Positions 26,977 through 35,873 of a stretch of 64,000 nt of DNA are shown one piece after another. The position numbers and the translations under genes were made by a program. The notes under the pieces were generated by a model that was given only the letters and a program-made list of their open reading frames with translations, was not told where the DNA came from and searched no databases. Source of the DNA: Paenibacillus etheri (GTDB taxonomy: Bacteria > Bacillota > Bacilli > Paenibacillales > Paenibacillaceae); contig NZ_LCZJ02000018.1 in assembly GCF_001012825.1 (NCBI RefSeq), positions 762,531 to 826,530 of the forward strand. Reading direction: 5' to 3'. How positions within the stretch are numbered: the first letter of the stretch is position 1; every line of letters begins with the position of its first letter.

Positions 26977-28200
26977 ATGGGTATTCTGGTACAAAAATTC
27001 GGAGGAACATCACTTTCAACACCGCAAGCTAGAGAGCACGTCATTCGTAATGTCAAACGGGAGCTCGCTAGCGGCTACAGTCTGGTCATTGTTGTTTCGG
27101 CTATGGGTCGACGCGGAGAACCTTATGCAACAGATACTCTGCTGGATTGGGCCGTGCAGAATGGAGATTCACTCCCAGAGCGTGAGAAGGATCTCTTGAT
27201 GTGCTGTGGTGAGATTATCTCTGCTACAACACTTTGTGGCCTGCTGGAGAATGAAGGGATTGCTTCTACGGTATTAACGGGAGCTCAGGCTGGTTTTATG
27301 ACAGATAGCAACTATGGCAATGCAAGAATTCTAGATGTACGTCCTGAACGTATTCTCCGCGAACTGCGTGAAGATAAAGTAGTTATAGTGACAGGGTTCC
27401 AAGGACAGACTGAAGCTGGTGATTTGACGACTTTGGGCCGGGGTGGAAGTGACACCTCTGCAACTGCACTGGGCGCTGCCCTTCATGCAGATATGGTTGA
27501 TATCTATACAGATGTTAATGGTATTCTTACAGCAGATCCACGGATCGTTGAAGATGCAAAACCGCTAACGTATGTTAGTTATACAGAAATTTGTAATATG
27601 GCTCATCAAGGAGCAAAGGTAATCCATCCACGTGCGGTTGAGATTGCGATGCAGGCACAAATTCCAGTGCGTGTTCGTTCAACATTTTCTGAGAATGAGG
27701 GTACGCTGGTTACGAATCCTGAAGGATTCAACGATATCCAGTCTGGTGGAATTGTAGATCGTTTCGTGACAGGGATTGCTTATGTCAGCAACGTCACACA
27801 GATTTCTGTGGAGTGTCCAGACGGAAATGGTACGGGCGTTCAACTGCAAATTTTCAAAAGTATGGCCGACAACGGAATAAGCGTTGATTTTATTAATGTA
27901 ACACCTACCGAAGCTCTTTATACTGTGTTCGATGACAAATCAGAAAAGGCCATCTCTGTTCTCCAGCAATTGGGCTTGCGTCCTAAGAGTTTATCAGGTT
28001 GCGCAAAAGTTTCCGTTATCGGGGGCGGAATTAACGGTGTGCCTGGTATTATGGCTCGTATCGTTGAGGCACTTAGCTCACAAAATATTCAGATTCTCCA
28101 ATCCGCAGATTCGAACACAACGATTTGGGTGCTGGTGAAGAAAGAGGATATGGTGCAGTCCCTGCGTTCGCTGCATGCTATGTTTGAATTGCACCGCTGA
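26977..28200 (+). CDS. dapG: Aspartokinase I
   Basis: The 407-residue enzyme phosphorylates aspartate, the first step toward diaminopimelate, lysine and dipicolinate. The kinase motif KFGGTS is at residues 7-12, with LGRGGSDTSATALGAAL in the core. Two ACT regulatory domains are at the carboxy end (VSVIGGGINGVPGIMARIVE). The ATG follows TGGAGGAATTATAC; an upstream in-frame start at 26944 has no ribosome site. Position next to dapA and dpaAB points to the diaminopimelate-sensitive isozyme DapG; this is inference. No lysine riboswitch was recognised upstream. Confidence 0.93.
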   Translation: MGILVQKFGGTSLSTPQAREHVIRNVKRELASGYSLVIVVSAMGRRGEPYATDTLLDWAVQNGDSLPEREKDLLMCCGEIISATTLCGLLENEGIASTVLTGAQAGFMTDSNYGNARILDVRPERILRELREDKVVIVTGFQGQTEAGDLTTLGRGGSDTSATALGAALHADMVDIYTDVNGILTADPRIVEDAKPLTYVSYTEICNMAHQGAKVIHPRAVEIAMQAQIPVRVRSTFSENEGTLVTNPEGFNDIQSGGIVDRFVTGIAYVSNVTQISVECPDGNGTGVQLQIFKSMADNGISVDFINVTPTEALYTVFDDKSEKAISVLQQLGLRPKSLSGCAKVSVIGGGINGVPGIMARIVEALSSQNIQILQSADSNTTIWVLVKKEDMVQSLRSLHAMFELHR

Positions 28201-28216
28201 CAAGGAGGAATTCAAC

Positions 28217-29092
28217 GTGGATTTCGGAAGATTAATAACAGCCATGGTAACCCCCTTTGACGGGGATGGAGAAATCAACTGGGATGTAACTTCACAGCTT
28301 GTCGATTATTTAATTGAGGAACAGAAATCAGAGGCATTGGTTGTCTGTGGCACGACTGGGGAATCTCCAACGTTAAGTGATGAGGAGAAACTGCAGCTGT
28401 TTTCTTTTGTACTAGAGAAGGCGAATGGTCGCTGTAAAATTATCGCTGGAACAGGAAGTAATAACACGAAACACTCTATTCACCTCACGAAGGAAGCGGA
28501 GAAAATAGGTGTGGATGGCGTGTTATTGGTCGTTCCTTATTACAATAAGCCTAATCAGGAAGGGCTCTATCAGCATTTCTCCGCGATTGCTTCGGAGACT
28601 TCATTGCCAGTCATGCTGTATAATGTTCCGGGTCGCACGGGTGTAAGTATGAGCGTGGACACAACCCTTCGGCTTGCAAAAATTTCAAATATTGTTGCGA
28701 CAAAAGAATGTGCATCTGTCGATCAAGTAACGCTTATCGCTTCTGCGTGTTCTGATGACTTCCGCGTATATACTGGTGACGATTCTGCGGGCTTAGCTAG
28801 TCTAGCCGTTGGAGGATACGGAATTATCAGTGTAGCTAGTCATGTGGTAGGTGCACAGATGTCAGAAATGATTTATGCATACACTTCCGGAAACGTTCAG
28901 CGAGCAGGAGAGATTCATCGGCAATTGTTCCCAATTTTCAAAGGATTGTTCGAATGTCCACAACCTTTACCGAATCCTTCAGCGGTCAAATATGCTCTAA
29001 GTCTGAGAGGTCTGCCTGTTGGAGGCGTCAGATTGCCGCTTATTTCACCTACGGAAGCTGAGGGGGTCTTTATTGAAGCACTATTTCACTAA
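28217..29092 (+). CDS. dapA: 4-hydroxy-tetrahydrodipicolinate synthase
   Basis: The 291-residue TIM-barrel aldolase condenses aspartate semialdehyde with pyruvate. GTTGES lies near residue 45, the proton-relay Tyr is in YNVPGRTG, and the Schiff-base Lys is in VATKE near 162. The start is GTG, eight bases after AAGGAGG; an upstream frame extension overlaps dapG. It is co-transcribed with dapG. A second DapA-like gene lies at 54870-55766. Confidence 0.96.
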   Translation: MDFGRLITAMVTPFDGDGEINWDVTSQLVDYLIEEQKSEALVVCGTTGESPTLSDEEKLQLFSFVLEKANGRCKIIAGTGSNNTKHSIHLTKEAEKIGVDGVLLVVPYYNKPNQEGLYQHFSAIASETSLPVMLYNVPGRTGVSMSVDTTLRLAKISNIVATKECASVDQVTLIASACSDDFRVYTGDDSAGLASLAVGGYGIISVASHVVGAQMSEMIYAYTSGNVQRAGEIHRQLFPIFKGLFECPQPLPNPSAVKYALSLRGLPVGGVRLPLISPTEAEGVFIEALFH

Positions 29093-29119
29093 GTGCTGAT
29101 CAGTGATATTCCAGTATTT

Positions 29120-29151
29120 AAACCGGCTTCTCTTTCAGAGAGCCGGTTTTT
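29120..29151 (+). terminator. dapA terminator
   Basis: AAACCGGCT pairs with AGCCGGTTT, with TCT/AGA inside, followed by T residues. Confidence 0.9.
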
Positions 29152-29221
29152 ATGTTTATAATATTTTGCTAAAATAATGGGTCACAATTAAGGAAAGAAT
29201 TTGGATACGAGATAGGGTGAC

Positions 29222-29251
29222 TTGTCTTTTGCCAAAAAAATCATGTATAAT
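29222..29251 (+). promoter_or_regulatory. Probable sigma-A promoter of rnjB leader
   Basis: TTGTCT (29222-29227) and TATAAT (29246-29251) are separated by 18 bases. The resulting leader to rnjB would be about 345 bases long. Confidence 0.55.
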
Positions 29252-29387
29252 GATCTTAAGTGACTGGGTGCGGTTAAAATTAAATATGCGGTAATCTTCC
29301 GTCAATGTTTATACATTGTGAGACAGGATAGGTCCCAAGATGAGTCTGTATAAATGATTGACATGTCTTCGCGCGAGGGGCGCGACG

Positions 29388-29573
29388 GTGAATTTTGACG
29401 GCATTTGTCCGCTTCAATATGAACTTTACTGCCCGGAATCGGGAGCATTCGCATTGCGCATTTTACAGATATCAGGAATATCCTTGTTAATTAAGGAAGC
29501 TATCAGCTGTTTGAAGAATGTGTTCAGCGCCGCTGAAATAATCGAAGTTCAATATTTACCAATAAAAGTATGA
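29388..29573 (+). CDS. Possible small protein in the rnjB leader
   Basis: A 61-codon frame starts with GTG seven bases after GAGGGG and encodes a protein beginning NFDGICPLQYELYC, with a hydrophobic middle (LRILQISGISLLIKEAI). No family was recognised. It lies between a vegetative promoter and rnjB. It could be a genuine small gene, a regulatory leader ORF, or chance reading of a structured leader. The open frame also reaches back to a TTG at 29358 with no ribosome site. Confidence 0.3.
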   Translation: MNFDGICPLQYELYCPESGAFALRILQISGISLLIKEAISCLKNVFSAAEIIEVQYLPIKV

Positions 29574-29603
29574 CGTCCAACATCATAGGAGGGTTAGATT
29601 CAT

Positions 29604-31283
29604 TTGTCCAAAAAAAACAACAACGATAAATTGATGATTTTCGCATTGGGCGGAGTCGGAGAAATCGGGAAAAACATGTATGTCATTCAATATGGAGCTG
29701 ACATTGTAGTCGTGGATTCGGGACTGAAGTTCCCGGAAGAAGATATGCTCGGTATTGATATTGTAATTCCTGATATCTCTTATTTGACAGAGAACCGTGA
29801 CAAGGTAAGAGGGATTGTACTTACCCACGGACACGAGGATCACATCGGTGGTCTCCCATATGTCCTGAAGAACTTGAATGTTCCGGTTTACGGAACAAGA
29901 CTTACATTAGGGCTTGTAGAAAACAAATTGAAGGAAGCAAACTTGCTGGGTGACACCAAACGAATTCTGATCAATGAAGATTCAGAAATTCAACTGGGAA
30001 GTTCGCTCAAAGTTACTTTCTTCAGAACCAACCACAGTATTCCTGATTCCGTTGGTGTGTGCATAGAAACACCGGAAGGTAACGTAGTTCATACGGGAGA
30101 TTTCAAATTTGACCACACTCCAGTCAACGGTCAATTTGCAAATCTGCATCGGATGGCTGAAATTGGTCAGAAGGGCGTACTTGCTCTTTTGTCGGATAGT
30201 ACGAATGCTGAGAAACCAGGATTTACTCCATCTGAGAAGAATGTCGGTATCGTTCTGGAAGACATTTTCCGCAAGGCTGAACAACGTGTCGTTGTAGCAA
30301 CTTTTGCTTCCAATGTGCACCGTATTCAACAAGTGGTTAATGCAGCAGAATCCACAGGCCGTAAGATTACAGTAATTGGTCGTAGTATGGTAAACGTTGT
30401 ATCCATCGCTTCAGAGCTTGGATATCTGAACGTACCAGACGGTATGCTGATCGAACCTGAAGAAATGAACAGAATGGCAGCGAACCGTGTCGTTGTTCTT
30501 TGCACAGGCAGCCAAGGCGAGCCAATGTCCGCATTGACCCGTATGGCACGTTCCAGTCATCGTAAAGTAGATATCTTGCCAGGTGATACTGTTATTATTG
30601 CAGCAACACCGGTACCAGGTAATGAGAAATATGTAGGTCGTACCATCGATGAATTGTTCCGCCTTGGCGCTAACGTAATTTATAGCGGTTCCAATTCTGG
30701 CGTTCACGTATCCGGTCACGGTAGCCAGGAAGAGCTTAAGCTTATGCTTAACCTGATGAAACCAAAATATTTCATTCCAATTCACGGTGAATACCGTATG
30801 CAACGCAAACATGCGCTTTTGGCAGAATCCGTTGGCGTTGAGCCTCAGAACATTTTCATCACTGAAATCGGTGAGATTGTGGAAATTCAAGGCGGTGCCG
30901 CTCGTAAAGCTGGTAAAGTAACGGCTGGTAACGTATTGATTGACGGTCTAGGTGTAGGTGATGTAGGTAATATCGTATTGCGTGACCGTAAGCTGCTGTC
31001 TCAAGATGGTATTCTAGTTGTCGTGGTTACACTAAGCAAACAGAATGGTGCGATTGTCTCCGGACCTGACATCATTTCTCGTGGTTTCGTTTACGTTCGT
31101 GAGTCCGAAGGACTGCTTGACGAAGCGAACCGAATTGTTTCCAGTACACTGCAACGCCTGATGAGTGAGAAAGTAAATGAGTGGGCTTCGCTTAAAACAA
31201 GCGTAAAAGATTCACTCGGTCGTTTCTTATATGAGCAAACGCGTCGTAGACCGATGATTTTGCCAATTATCATGGAAGTGTAA
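29604..31283 (+). CDS. rnjB: Ribonuclease J (rnjB locus)
   Basis: The 559-residue metallo-beta-lactamase/beta-CASP RNase degrades RNA from the 5' end and can cut internally. The zinc motif THGHEDHIGG is intact near residue 74. HTGDFKFDH, SDSTNAEKPG, the beta-CASP CTGSQGEP and HVSGHGSQEE are all present, and a carboxy-terminal dimerisation domain follows. The start is TTG behind ATAGGAGGG. The position after dapA is that of B. subtilis rnjB, although the complete catalytic motif is RNase J1-like. Confidence 0.9.
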   Translation: MSKKNNNDKLMIFALGGVGEIGKNMYVIQYGADIVVVDSGLKFPEEDMLGIDIVIPDISYLTENRDKVRGIVLTHGHEDHIGGLPYVLKNLNVPVYGTRLTLGLVENKLKEANLLGDTKRILINEDSEIQLGSSLKVTFFRTNHSIPDSVGVCIETPEGNVVHTGDFKFDHTPVNGQFANLHRMAEIGQKGVLALLSDSTNAEKPGFTPSEKNVGIVLEDIFRKAEQRVVVATFASNVHRIQQVVNAAESTGRKITVIGRSMVNVVSIASELGYLNVPDGMLIEPEEMNRMAANRVVVLCTGSQGEPMSALTRMARSSHRKVDILPGDTVIIAATPVPGNEKYVGRTIDELFRLGANVIYSGSNSGVHVSGHGSQEELKLMLNLMKPKYFIPIHGEYRMQRKHALLAESVGVEPQNIFITEIGEIVEIQGGAARKAGKVTAGNVLIDGLGVGDVGNIVLRDRKLLSQDGILVVVVTLSKQNGAIVSGPDIISRGFVYVRESEGLLDEANRIVSSTLQRLMSEKVNEWASLKTSVKDSLGRFLYEQTRRRPMILPIIMEV

Positions 31284-31322
31284 GGAGAATTCTCCTTAAA
31301 AAATATATAGCTTGGGCATTGG

Positions 31323-31374
31323 CCCCTTTTCCCCGGAAATATTGGACGGTTTCTACGGGAAAAGGGGTTTTTGT
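31323..31374 (+). terminator. rnjB terminator
   Basis: CCCCTTTTCCC (31323-31333) pairs with GGGAAAAGGGG (31357-31367), followed by TTTTT. A perfect palindrome AAGGAGAATTCTCCTT also lies at the rnjB stop (31282-31297). Confidence 0.85.
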
Positions 31375-31497
31375 ATTGTTTATATTCACATCATGAGGAG
31401 AGGTTTGCATAATGCGGGGCCCTGAAATGTCATACTAATGAAAGTCAGTAAGGCTATAGCAGACCAGAGCTGCATAAGAAAAGGGAGAGCTGCGGAT

Positions 31498-32277
31498 ATG
31501 AACTACATGAATGGATCAAATGGAGCAAAGAATGAGGAAGTTACACCACAAGAGGGAAATCCAAGTACAAATGAGAATATGCCCCCCACTACAATGGGTG
31601 CACTTAAAGAGCTTGGACAAACAGCGGTTCCTACCGGAGAACCGGATATCTTTTGCATAACGATCATCGGTCAGATTGAAGGCCATATTGTAATGCCTCC
31701 TCAGAACAAAACGACAAAATACGAACATATCATTCCCCAGCTGGTGGCAGCTGAACAGAATAAGAATATTAAAGGTCTGCTTATTATTTTAAATACTGTT
31801 GGTGGAGATGTAGAAGCTGGGCTAGCGATTGCCGAAATGATTTCGTCGCTCTCTAAACCAACGGTAACGGTAGTCATTGGAGGGGGCCACAGTATTGGCG
31901 TTCCGATCGCTGTATCCTCTACGTATTCAATTATTGCGGAAAGTGCAACAATGACGATCCATCCGATTCGTATGAATGGTTTAGTAATTGGAGTGCCACA
32001 GACGTTTGAATATATGGAAAAAATGCAGGAGCGTGTAGTTAAATTCGTTACTTCTCATTCTCGGATATCTGAAGAAAAGTTCCGTGACCTCATGTTTAAG
32101 ACGGGTGAGCTCAATCGCGACATTGGAACAGCCGTTGGAGGTTTAGACGCCGTTAAATATGGTCTCATGGATGAGGTGGGCGGGATCGGAGCTGCCTTAG
32201 CGCATCTTAACCGCATGATTGGTGGAGATTTCTCTGCAGCGCCTACAGCAGCGATTTCGGGAGGGCTTACGCAATGA
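31498..32277 (+). CDS. tepA: ClpP-like serine protease, translocation-enhancing protein TepA
   Basis: The 259-residue protein of the ClpP/crotonase fold has [17 protein letters not shown], a serine in [14 protein letters not shown] near residue 131 and a histidine in [10 protein letters not shown], giving a plausible catalytic pair. B. subtilis TepA was linked to protein export and spore protein processing. The frame is open from ATG 31438, but the ATG at 31498 lies about ten bases after AAAGGGAGA and precedes the low-complexity amino tail. Its stop overlaps ylzJ. Confidence 0.85.
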   Translation: MNYMNGSNGAKNEEVTPQEGNPSTNENMPPTTMGALKELGQTAVPTGEPDIFCITIIGQIEGHIVMPPQNKTTKYEHIIPQLVAAEQNKNIKGLLIILNTVGGDVEAGLAIAEMISSLSKPTVTVVIGGGHSIGVPIAVSSTYSIIAESATMTIHPIRMNGLVIGVPQTFEYMEKMQERVVKFVTSHSRISEEKFRDLMFKTGELNRDIGTAVGGLDAVKYGLMDEVGGIGAALAHLNRMIGGDFSAAPTAAISGGLTQ

Positions 32278-32486
32278 CACTCTACACGATAATGTCGATG
32301 GATCAGGTGTGGGAGGGGGCATTTAATAATTACGCTACAACGCGAGAAGTAAGTGTTCAAGGGATGCTTATGCAGGTTGAACCGATGGAGGAAGGACGCG
32401 CGCGCATAGTAAGATTGCTGGATTGTCCCTTGGAGCGATATTTGGATCCGTCGTACTCTCCTGGAGCGATAATTACGTTAACATAA
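32274..32486 (+). CDS. ylzJ: YlzJ-like protein
   Basis: The 70-residue protein has the YlzJ-like pattern [13 protein letters not shown], followed by [19 protein letters not shown]. Its function is not known. It overlaps tepA by ATGA and is followed by spoIIIE, the same order as in B. subtilis. Confidence 0.85.
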   Translation: MTLYTIMSMDQVWEGAFNNYATTREVSVQGMLMQVEPMEEGRARIVRLLDCPLERYLDPSYSPGAIITLT

Positions 32487-32534
32487 AGATTCATTTTCTG
32501 ACAAAAGAGAACATAGGTACGCCACGCCATTATA

Positions 32535-32543
32535 TGGTATAAT
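32535..32543 (+). promoter_or_regulatory. Extended -10 promoter of spoIIIE
   Basis: TGGTATAAT forms an extended -10 element 22 bases before the start codon. No good -35 sequence was seen at 17 bases upstream, which is common for TGn promoters. Confidence 0.5.
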
Positions 32544-32564
32544 GTTGTTCCGGGGGTGGCTGGC

Positions 32565-35222
32565 GTGGCTAAACGAAAAAAGAAAAAGAAAAAAGCGCTG
32601 CTCGGCAGCGTTTTAAAATATGAAATTTACGGAATTTTACTAATAACGATATCCGTTATTGCTCTGTCCGGTGAAGCGGCGGTAGGGCGATCACTTTCAA
32701 GTATGGCGGGTTATTTATTAGGGAGATTTTATTTTGTGTTGCCGCTTGTCGGTATTTTTTATGGTCTTATGGTTATGATCCATCGAAGATGGCCTTCTTC
32801 TTGGAACAGTCGGCATACAGGCGTGCTTCTGCTTCTGCTATCCATGTGCCTTATGAGCACCATTTCTGCAATGGAGCAGAAGCTTGGCCCGTTGTCCATG
32901 CTCCATCCTGGCAATGTGATGACACAAATACATAATGATCTTTCGGGATCCCTTTCGCCCGGTGTTAACCATAGTAATGTCTATATGCTGGGTAAGGATA
33001 TAAGTGGTGGATATATCGGCGGATTGGAGTATGCTGCGCTGTTGTGGCTCTTTGGTAGTCTGGGAGCTAAGCTGCTCATGATCGTCATGCTTGCCATCAG
33101 CTTTATGTTAATTACAAACCTCTCCTATGTGGAGATTATTACTCTTTTGCGAGTTCGTACGGTTAAGTTTGTGGAAGGGATTCGTCTTCATGCGGCAAAC
33201 CGTCCGAAGGCAGTCCCAGTAGCGGCTAGACCTTCCAAAGCAACCGCAGCTGCAAAGACTCGGCCAGTGAAGCAGCAACCTGTCTATGACGAGGATGAGG
33301 AAGAAGACGATCGATATTTGCCTAACCGCAAGCAACCTGTTCTATTGAAAAAAATAACCGGTTGGTTCTCAGGCTCCACCCGTTCAGAGGCGGAAGCAGA
33401 TTCTGAGGATGATGATCAAGGTCCAATTGTAACAAGTGCTTCGCAAGGTCCGATCATTTCGGGGCTTTCAGTAGATCATCGTGTGACTCCACTTGAGGAT
33501 ATCCATCATGATTTTGATGATGCAGATATGGATATCGAACCTGTGACTCCAATTATTCGCGATTTCTTTGAGCATATCCGCTCAGAAGGGCTGAATGAGG
33601 AAGATCGGGAGGAATGGAGTGAATTCTCTCCTGCGGCTCGTGGCGTTACCGGCAAAGCTCCTGTTACTGGGGGGAATACAGATAGTCAACAGCCTTCAAA
33701 TGAGTCTGGGGAGAATGTGACCATAGACTTGGATGGATTGCTAAGTGCTACTCCTGATGGTGAGATCATCCCTGCTCCACCGGCACCACCTCCACCAAAG
33801 CCTTATAAACTGCCATCTTTCCGTCTTCTGGCCAAACCTAACAACAGTGGCAAAGCGGGAGATCAGAATGATTATATGCAGACCGCCCGTAAGCTAGAAG
33901 CTACACTGGAGAGCTTTGGTGTAAGGGCAAAGGTTCTTGAAGTAGTTAGAGGCCCGGCAGTTACACGTTATGAGATTCAGCCGGATATTGGTGTCAAGGT
34001 TAGCCGTATTGTTAATCTGACGGATGACATTGCACTTGCTCTTGCAGCCAAAGATATTCGTATGGAAGCGCCAATTCCGGGTAAATCAGCCATTGGGATA
34101 GAGGTACCAAATTCCGAAGTGTCTATTGTTACCATGCGTGAAGTTATGGAAACACAGATCTTTCAGGAAGCTGAATCCAGATTATCTATTGCTTTTGGAC
34201 GTGATATTTCGGGTCAGACGATTATCGGTAATTTAGCGAAGATGCCCCATCTATTGGTAGCTGGTGCAACAGGTTCTGGTAAATCCGTATGTATTAACGG
34301 GATAATAACGAGTATTTTATACAAAGCGAAACCTGATGAGGTCAAATTCCTCATGGTCGATCCTAAGATGGTAGAACTGAATGTTTATAACGGAATTCCC
34401 CATCTTTTAGCTCCAGTGGTTACCGATCCGAAGCGGGCAAGCTTAGCCTTGAAGAAGATCGTTGTGGAAATGGAGAAAAGGTATGAACTCTTCTCTAAAT
34501 CGGGAACGCGCAACATGGAAGGCTATAATAAGCTGATGGCTGAGAACCCAGCTGCTATCCTTCCGTATATCGTTGTTATTGTGGACGAGCTTGCGGATTT
34601 GATGATGGTTGCCGCTAACGATGTTGAGGATGCCATCTGTCGTCTCGCTCAGATGGCGCGTGCAGCAGGTATTCATCTAATTATCGCTACTCAGCGTCCT
34701 TCTGTAGATGTTATTACAGGTTTGATTAAGGCTAATATTCCATCTCGTATAGCTTTCGGTGTATCGTCCAATGTAGACTCACGTACCATTCTGGATATGC
34801 CAGGTGCGGAGAAGCTGTTAGGTCGAGGGGACATGCTGTTCTTACCGATGGGGGCTTCTAAACCGATTCGTGTACAGGGTGCTTTTATGAGCGATGAGGA
34901 GGTTGAGACGATCGTTCAATATGTCAGCAGTCAAGGGGAAGCAGAATATGATGAATCCATTGTTCCAGAGGTCGATGACACAATCGCTGAAGACCAAGAG
35001 CCGCAGGATGAATTATATGAGCAGGCCGTAACGATCGTGCTTGAAGCGAAGCAGGCTTCGGTCTCGCTTCTACAGCGCCGGATGAGGGTTGGTTACACCC
35101 GTGCAGCCCGTTTGATTGACTCTATGGAGGCTCGTGGGGTAATAGGGCCTTACGAGGGCAGCAAGCCGCGTGAGGTGCTTGTGTCACTAGAGCAGTATCA
35201 GCATAACAAGATCAGTTCTTAA
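32565..35222 (+). CDS. spoIIIE: DNA translocase SpoIIIE/FtsK
   Basis: The 885-residue septal DNA pump moves the chromosome into the forespore or clears DNA from division septa. A lysine-rich amino end and about four membrane segments are followed by an acidic, proline-rich linker. The motor domain has [13 protein letters not shown] near residue 565 and the Walker [14 protein letters not shown]. The carboxy-terminal gamma winged helix ([21 protein letters not shown]) reads oriented DNA motifs. GTG 32556 is inside the GGGGGTGG ribosome site, so GTG 32565 is preferred. The locus after tepA-ylzJ matches spoIIIE. Confidence 0.95.
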   Translation: MAKRKKKKKKALLGSVLKYEIYGILLITISVIALSGEAAVGRSLSSMAGYLLGRFYFVLPLVGIFYGLMVMIHRRWPSSWNSRHTGVLLLLLSMCLMSTISAMEQKLGPLSMLHPGNVMTQIHNDLSGSLSPGVNHSNVYMLGKDISGGYIGGLEYAALLWLFGSLGAKLLMIVMLAISFMLITNLSYVEIITLLRVRTVKFVEGIRLHAANRPKAVPVAARPSKATAAAKTRPVKQQPVYDEDEEEDDRYLPNRKQPVLLKKITGWFSGSTRSEAEADSEDDDQGPIVTSASQGPIISGLSVDHRVTPLEDIHHDFDDADMDIEPVTPIIRDFFEHIRSEGLNEEDREEWSEFSPAARGVTGKAPVTGGNTDSQQPSNESGENVTIDLDGLLSATPDGEIIPAPPAPPPPKPYKLPSFRLLAKPNNSGKAGDQNDYMQTARKLEATLESFGVRAKVLEVVRGPAVTRYEIQPDIGVKVSRIVNLTDDIALALAAKDIRMEAPIPGKSAIGIEVPNSEVSIVTMREVMETQIFQEAESRLSIAFGRDISGQTIIGNLAKMPHLLVAGATGSGKSVCINGIITSILYKAKPDEVKFLMVDPKMVELNVYNGIPHLLAPVVTDPKRASLALKKIVVEMEKRYELFSKSGTRNMEGYNKLMAENPAAILPYIVVIVDELADLMMVAANDVEDAICRLAQMARAAGIHLIIATQRPSVDVITGLIKANIPSRIAFGVSSNVDSRTILDMPGAEKLLGRGDMLFLPMGASKPIRVQGAFMSDEEVETIVQYVSSQGEAEYDESIVPEVDDTIAEDQEPQDELYEQAVTIVLEAKQASVSLLQRRMRVGYTRAARLIDSMEARGVIGPYEGSKPREVLVSLEQYQHNKISS

Positions 35223-35260
35223 GCTGGACAAGTCAGTTTAAGTATTCGATAGAATGTAAA

Positions 35261-35306
35261 AAGGGGCCGTCCCCAAGTAGTTTGTACTACTTGGGGACGG
35301 CCCCTT
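35261..35306 (+). terminator. Perfect 21-bp hairpin after spoIIIE
   Basis: The arms 35261-35281 and 35286-35306 are perfectly complementary (core GGGGCCGTCCCC and GGGGACGGCCCC) with a TTGT loop. Only a short T/A tract flanks it: A-run on the left, TTAC on the right. It probably ends spoIIIE transcripts and would also present a T-tract on the minus strand. Confidence 0.75.
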
Positions 35307-35395
35307 ACTCATGCTGAAGAAGTGTAAATGACACTTCAAATAATGGCTTTAGTTAAGTTACGAATGAGGCTCCGAGTGAAGCTTCATTAAAATAA

Positions 35396-35580
35396 TTAGG
35401 GAATTTCTCCCTGAAAGTCTGAGATTATTGGTTCTCAGACTTATAATTAGGGAAAAGCTCCCTATAATTTATTAATTTTGGTAAGAAATAAAGGGATTGG
35501 CCTGATTTTTAGGGAGGAATTCCCTAATTCCATTCATTATCAGAGAATATCCACTATTTTCAAGGAGTTTTTCCCTAAAT
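35396..35580 (+). repeat. Cluster of AGGGA/TCCCT palindromes
   Basis: Four small palindromes occur at about 35397-35411, 35448-35462, 35509-35524 and 35564-35577: AGGGA-N4/5-(C)TCCCT three times and a degenerate fourth. Between the first two lies a perfect 10-bp hairpin, AAGTCTGAGA/TCTCAGACTT (35414-35441). The region has no coding frame. Confidence 0.65.
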
Positions 35581-35743
35581 GTGCGAGCCTGTTACTTGGA
35601 CTATTGTGAATTCATATCACTAAAATGTTGAGAAGTATGGCGTATATCTATAATTTCTATTAATGCGTGGTTCCACAGTAAAATGTGGTCCTTTAAATTC
35701 ATGATTAATATCAACTCCATTGTTTTCTTGTTTCGATTATAGT

Positions 35744-35758
35744 TGATAATTATTCTCA
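35744..35758 (+). promoter_or_regulatory. Fur-box-like 7-1-7 site
   Basis: TGATAATTATTCTCA matches the 7-1-7 Fur-family consensus TGATAAT-N-ATTATCA at 14 of 15 positions including the spacer. It lies about 36 bases before the sigma-G -35 of sleB. No iron-related gene adjoins it, so function is uncertain. Confidence 0.4.
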
Positions 35759-35794
35759 ATTACAATGAAAAGCTATGTCTTCTTTTTTAGTAAT

Positions 35795-35824
35795 GCATAG
35801 GATGCACTGACAGTCGTCATAATA
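35795..35824 (+). promoter_or_regulatory. Sigma-G promoter of sleB
   Basis: The forespore sigma-G pattern GNATR-N18-CATNNTA is matched perfectly by GCATA (35795-35799), 18 bases and CATAATA (35818-35824). This agrees with forespore expression of SleB in Bacillus. Confidence 0.75.
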
Positions 35825-35873
35825 ACTTTAGCCATCCATGCAGAACTTACAAAAGAAAGGTAGAGCGAACCCT

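Larger units (their letters stand above)
35307..35873 (+). other. AT-rich intergenic region before sleB
   Basis: About 570 bases carry no supported gene. They contain the AGGGA palindrome cluster, a CCACA/TGTGG hairpin near 35671-35690, a Fur-box-like site at 35744 and the sigma-G promoter of sleB at 35795. Confidence 0.7.

Noticed and set aside
29358-29573. A 71-residue frame starting at TTG 29358.
   Set aside because: No ribosome site precedes the TTG; the GTG at 29388 is a better candidate, listed with low confidence.
35396-35580. The AGGGA palindrome cluster as a CRISPR.
   Set aside because: Repeat units are about 15 bp and imperfect, the intervals contain their own hairpin, and no cas genes are near.
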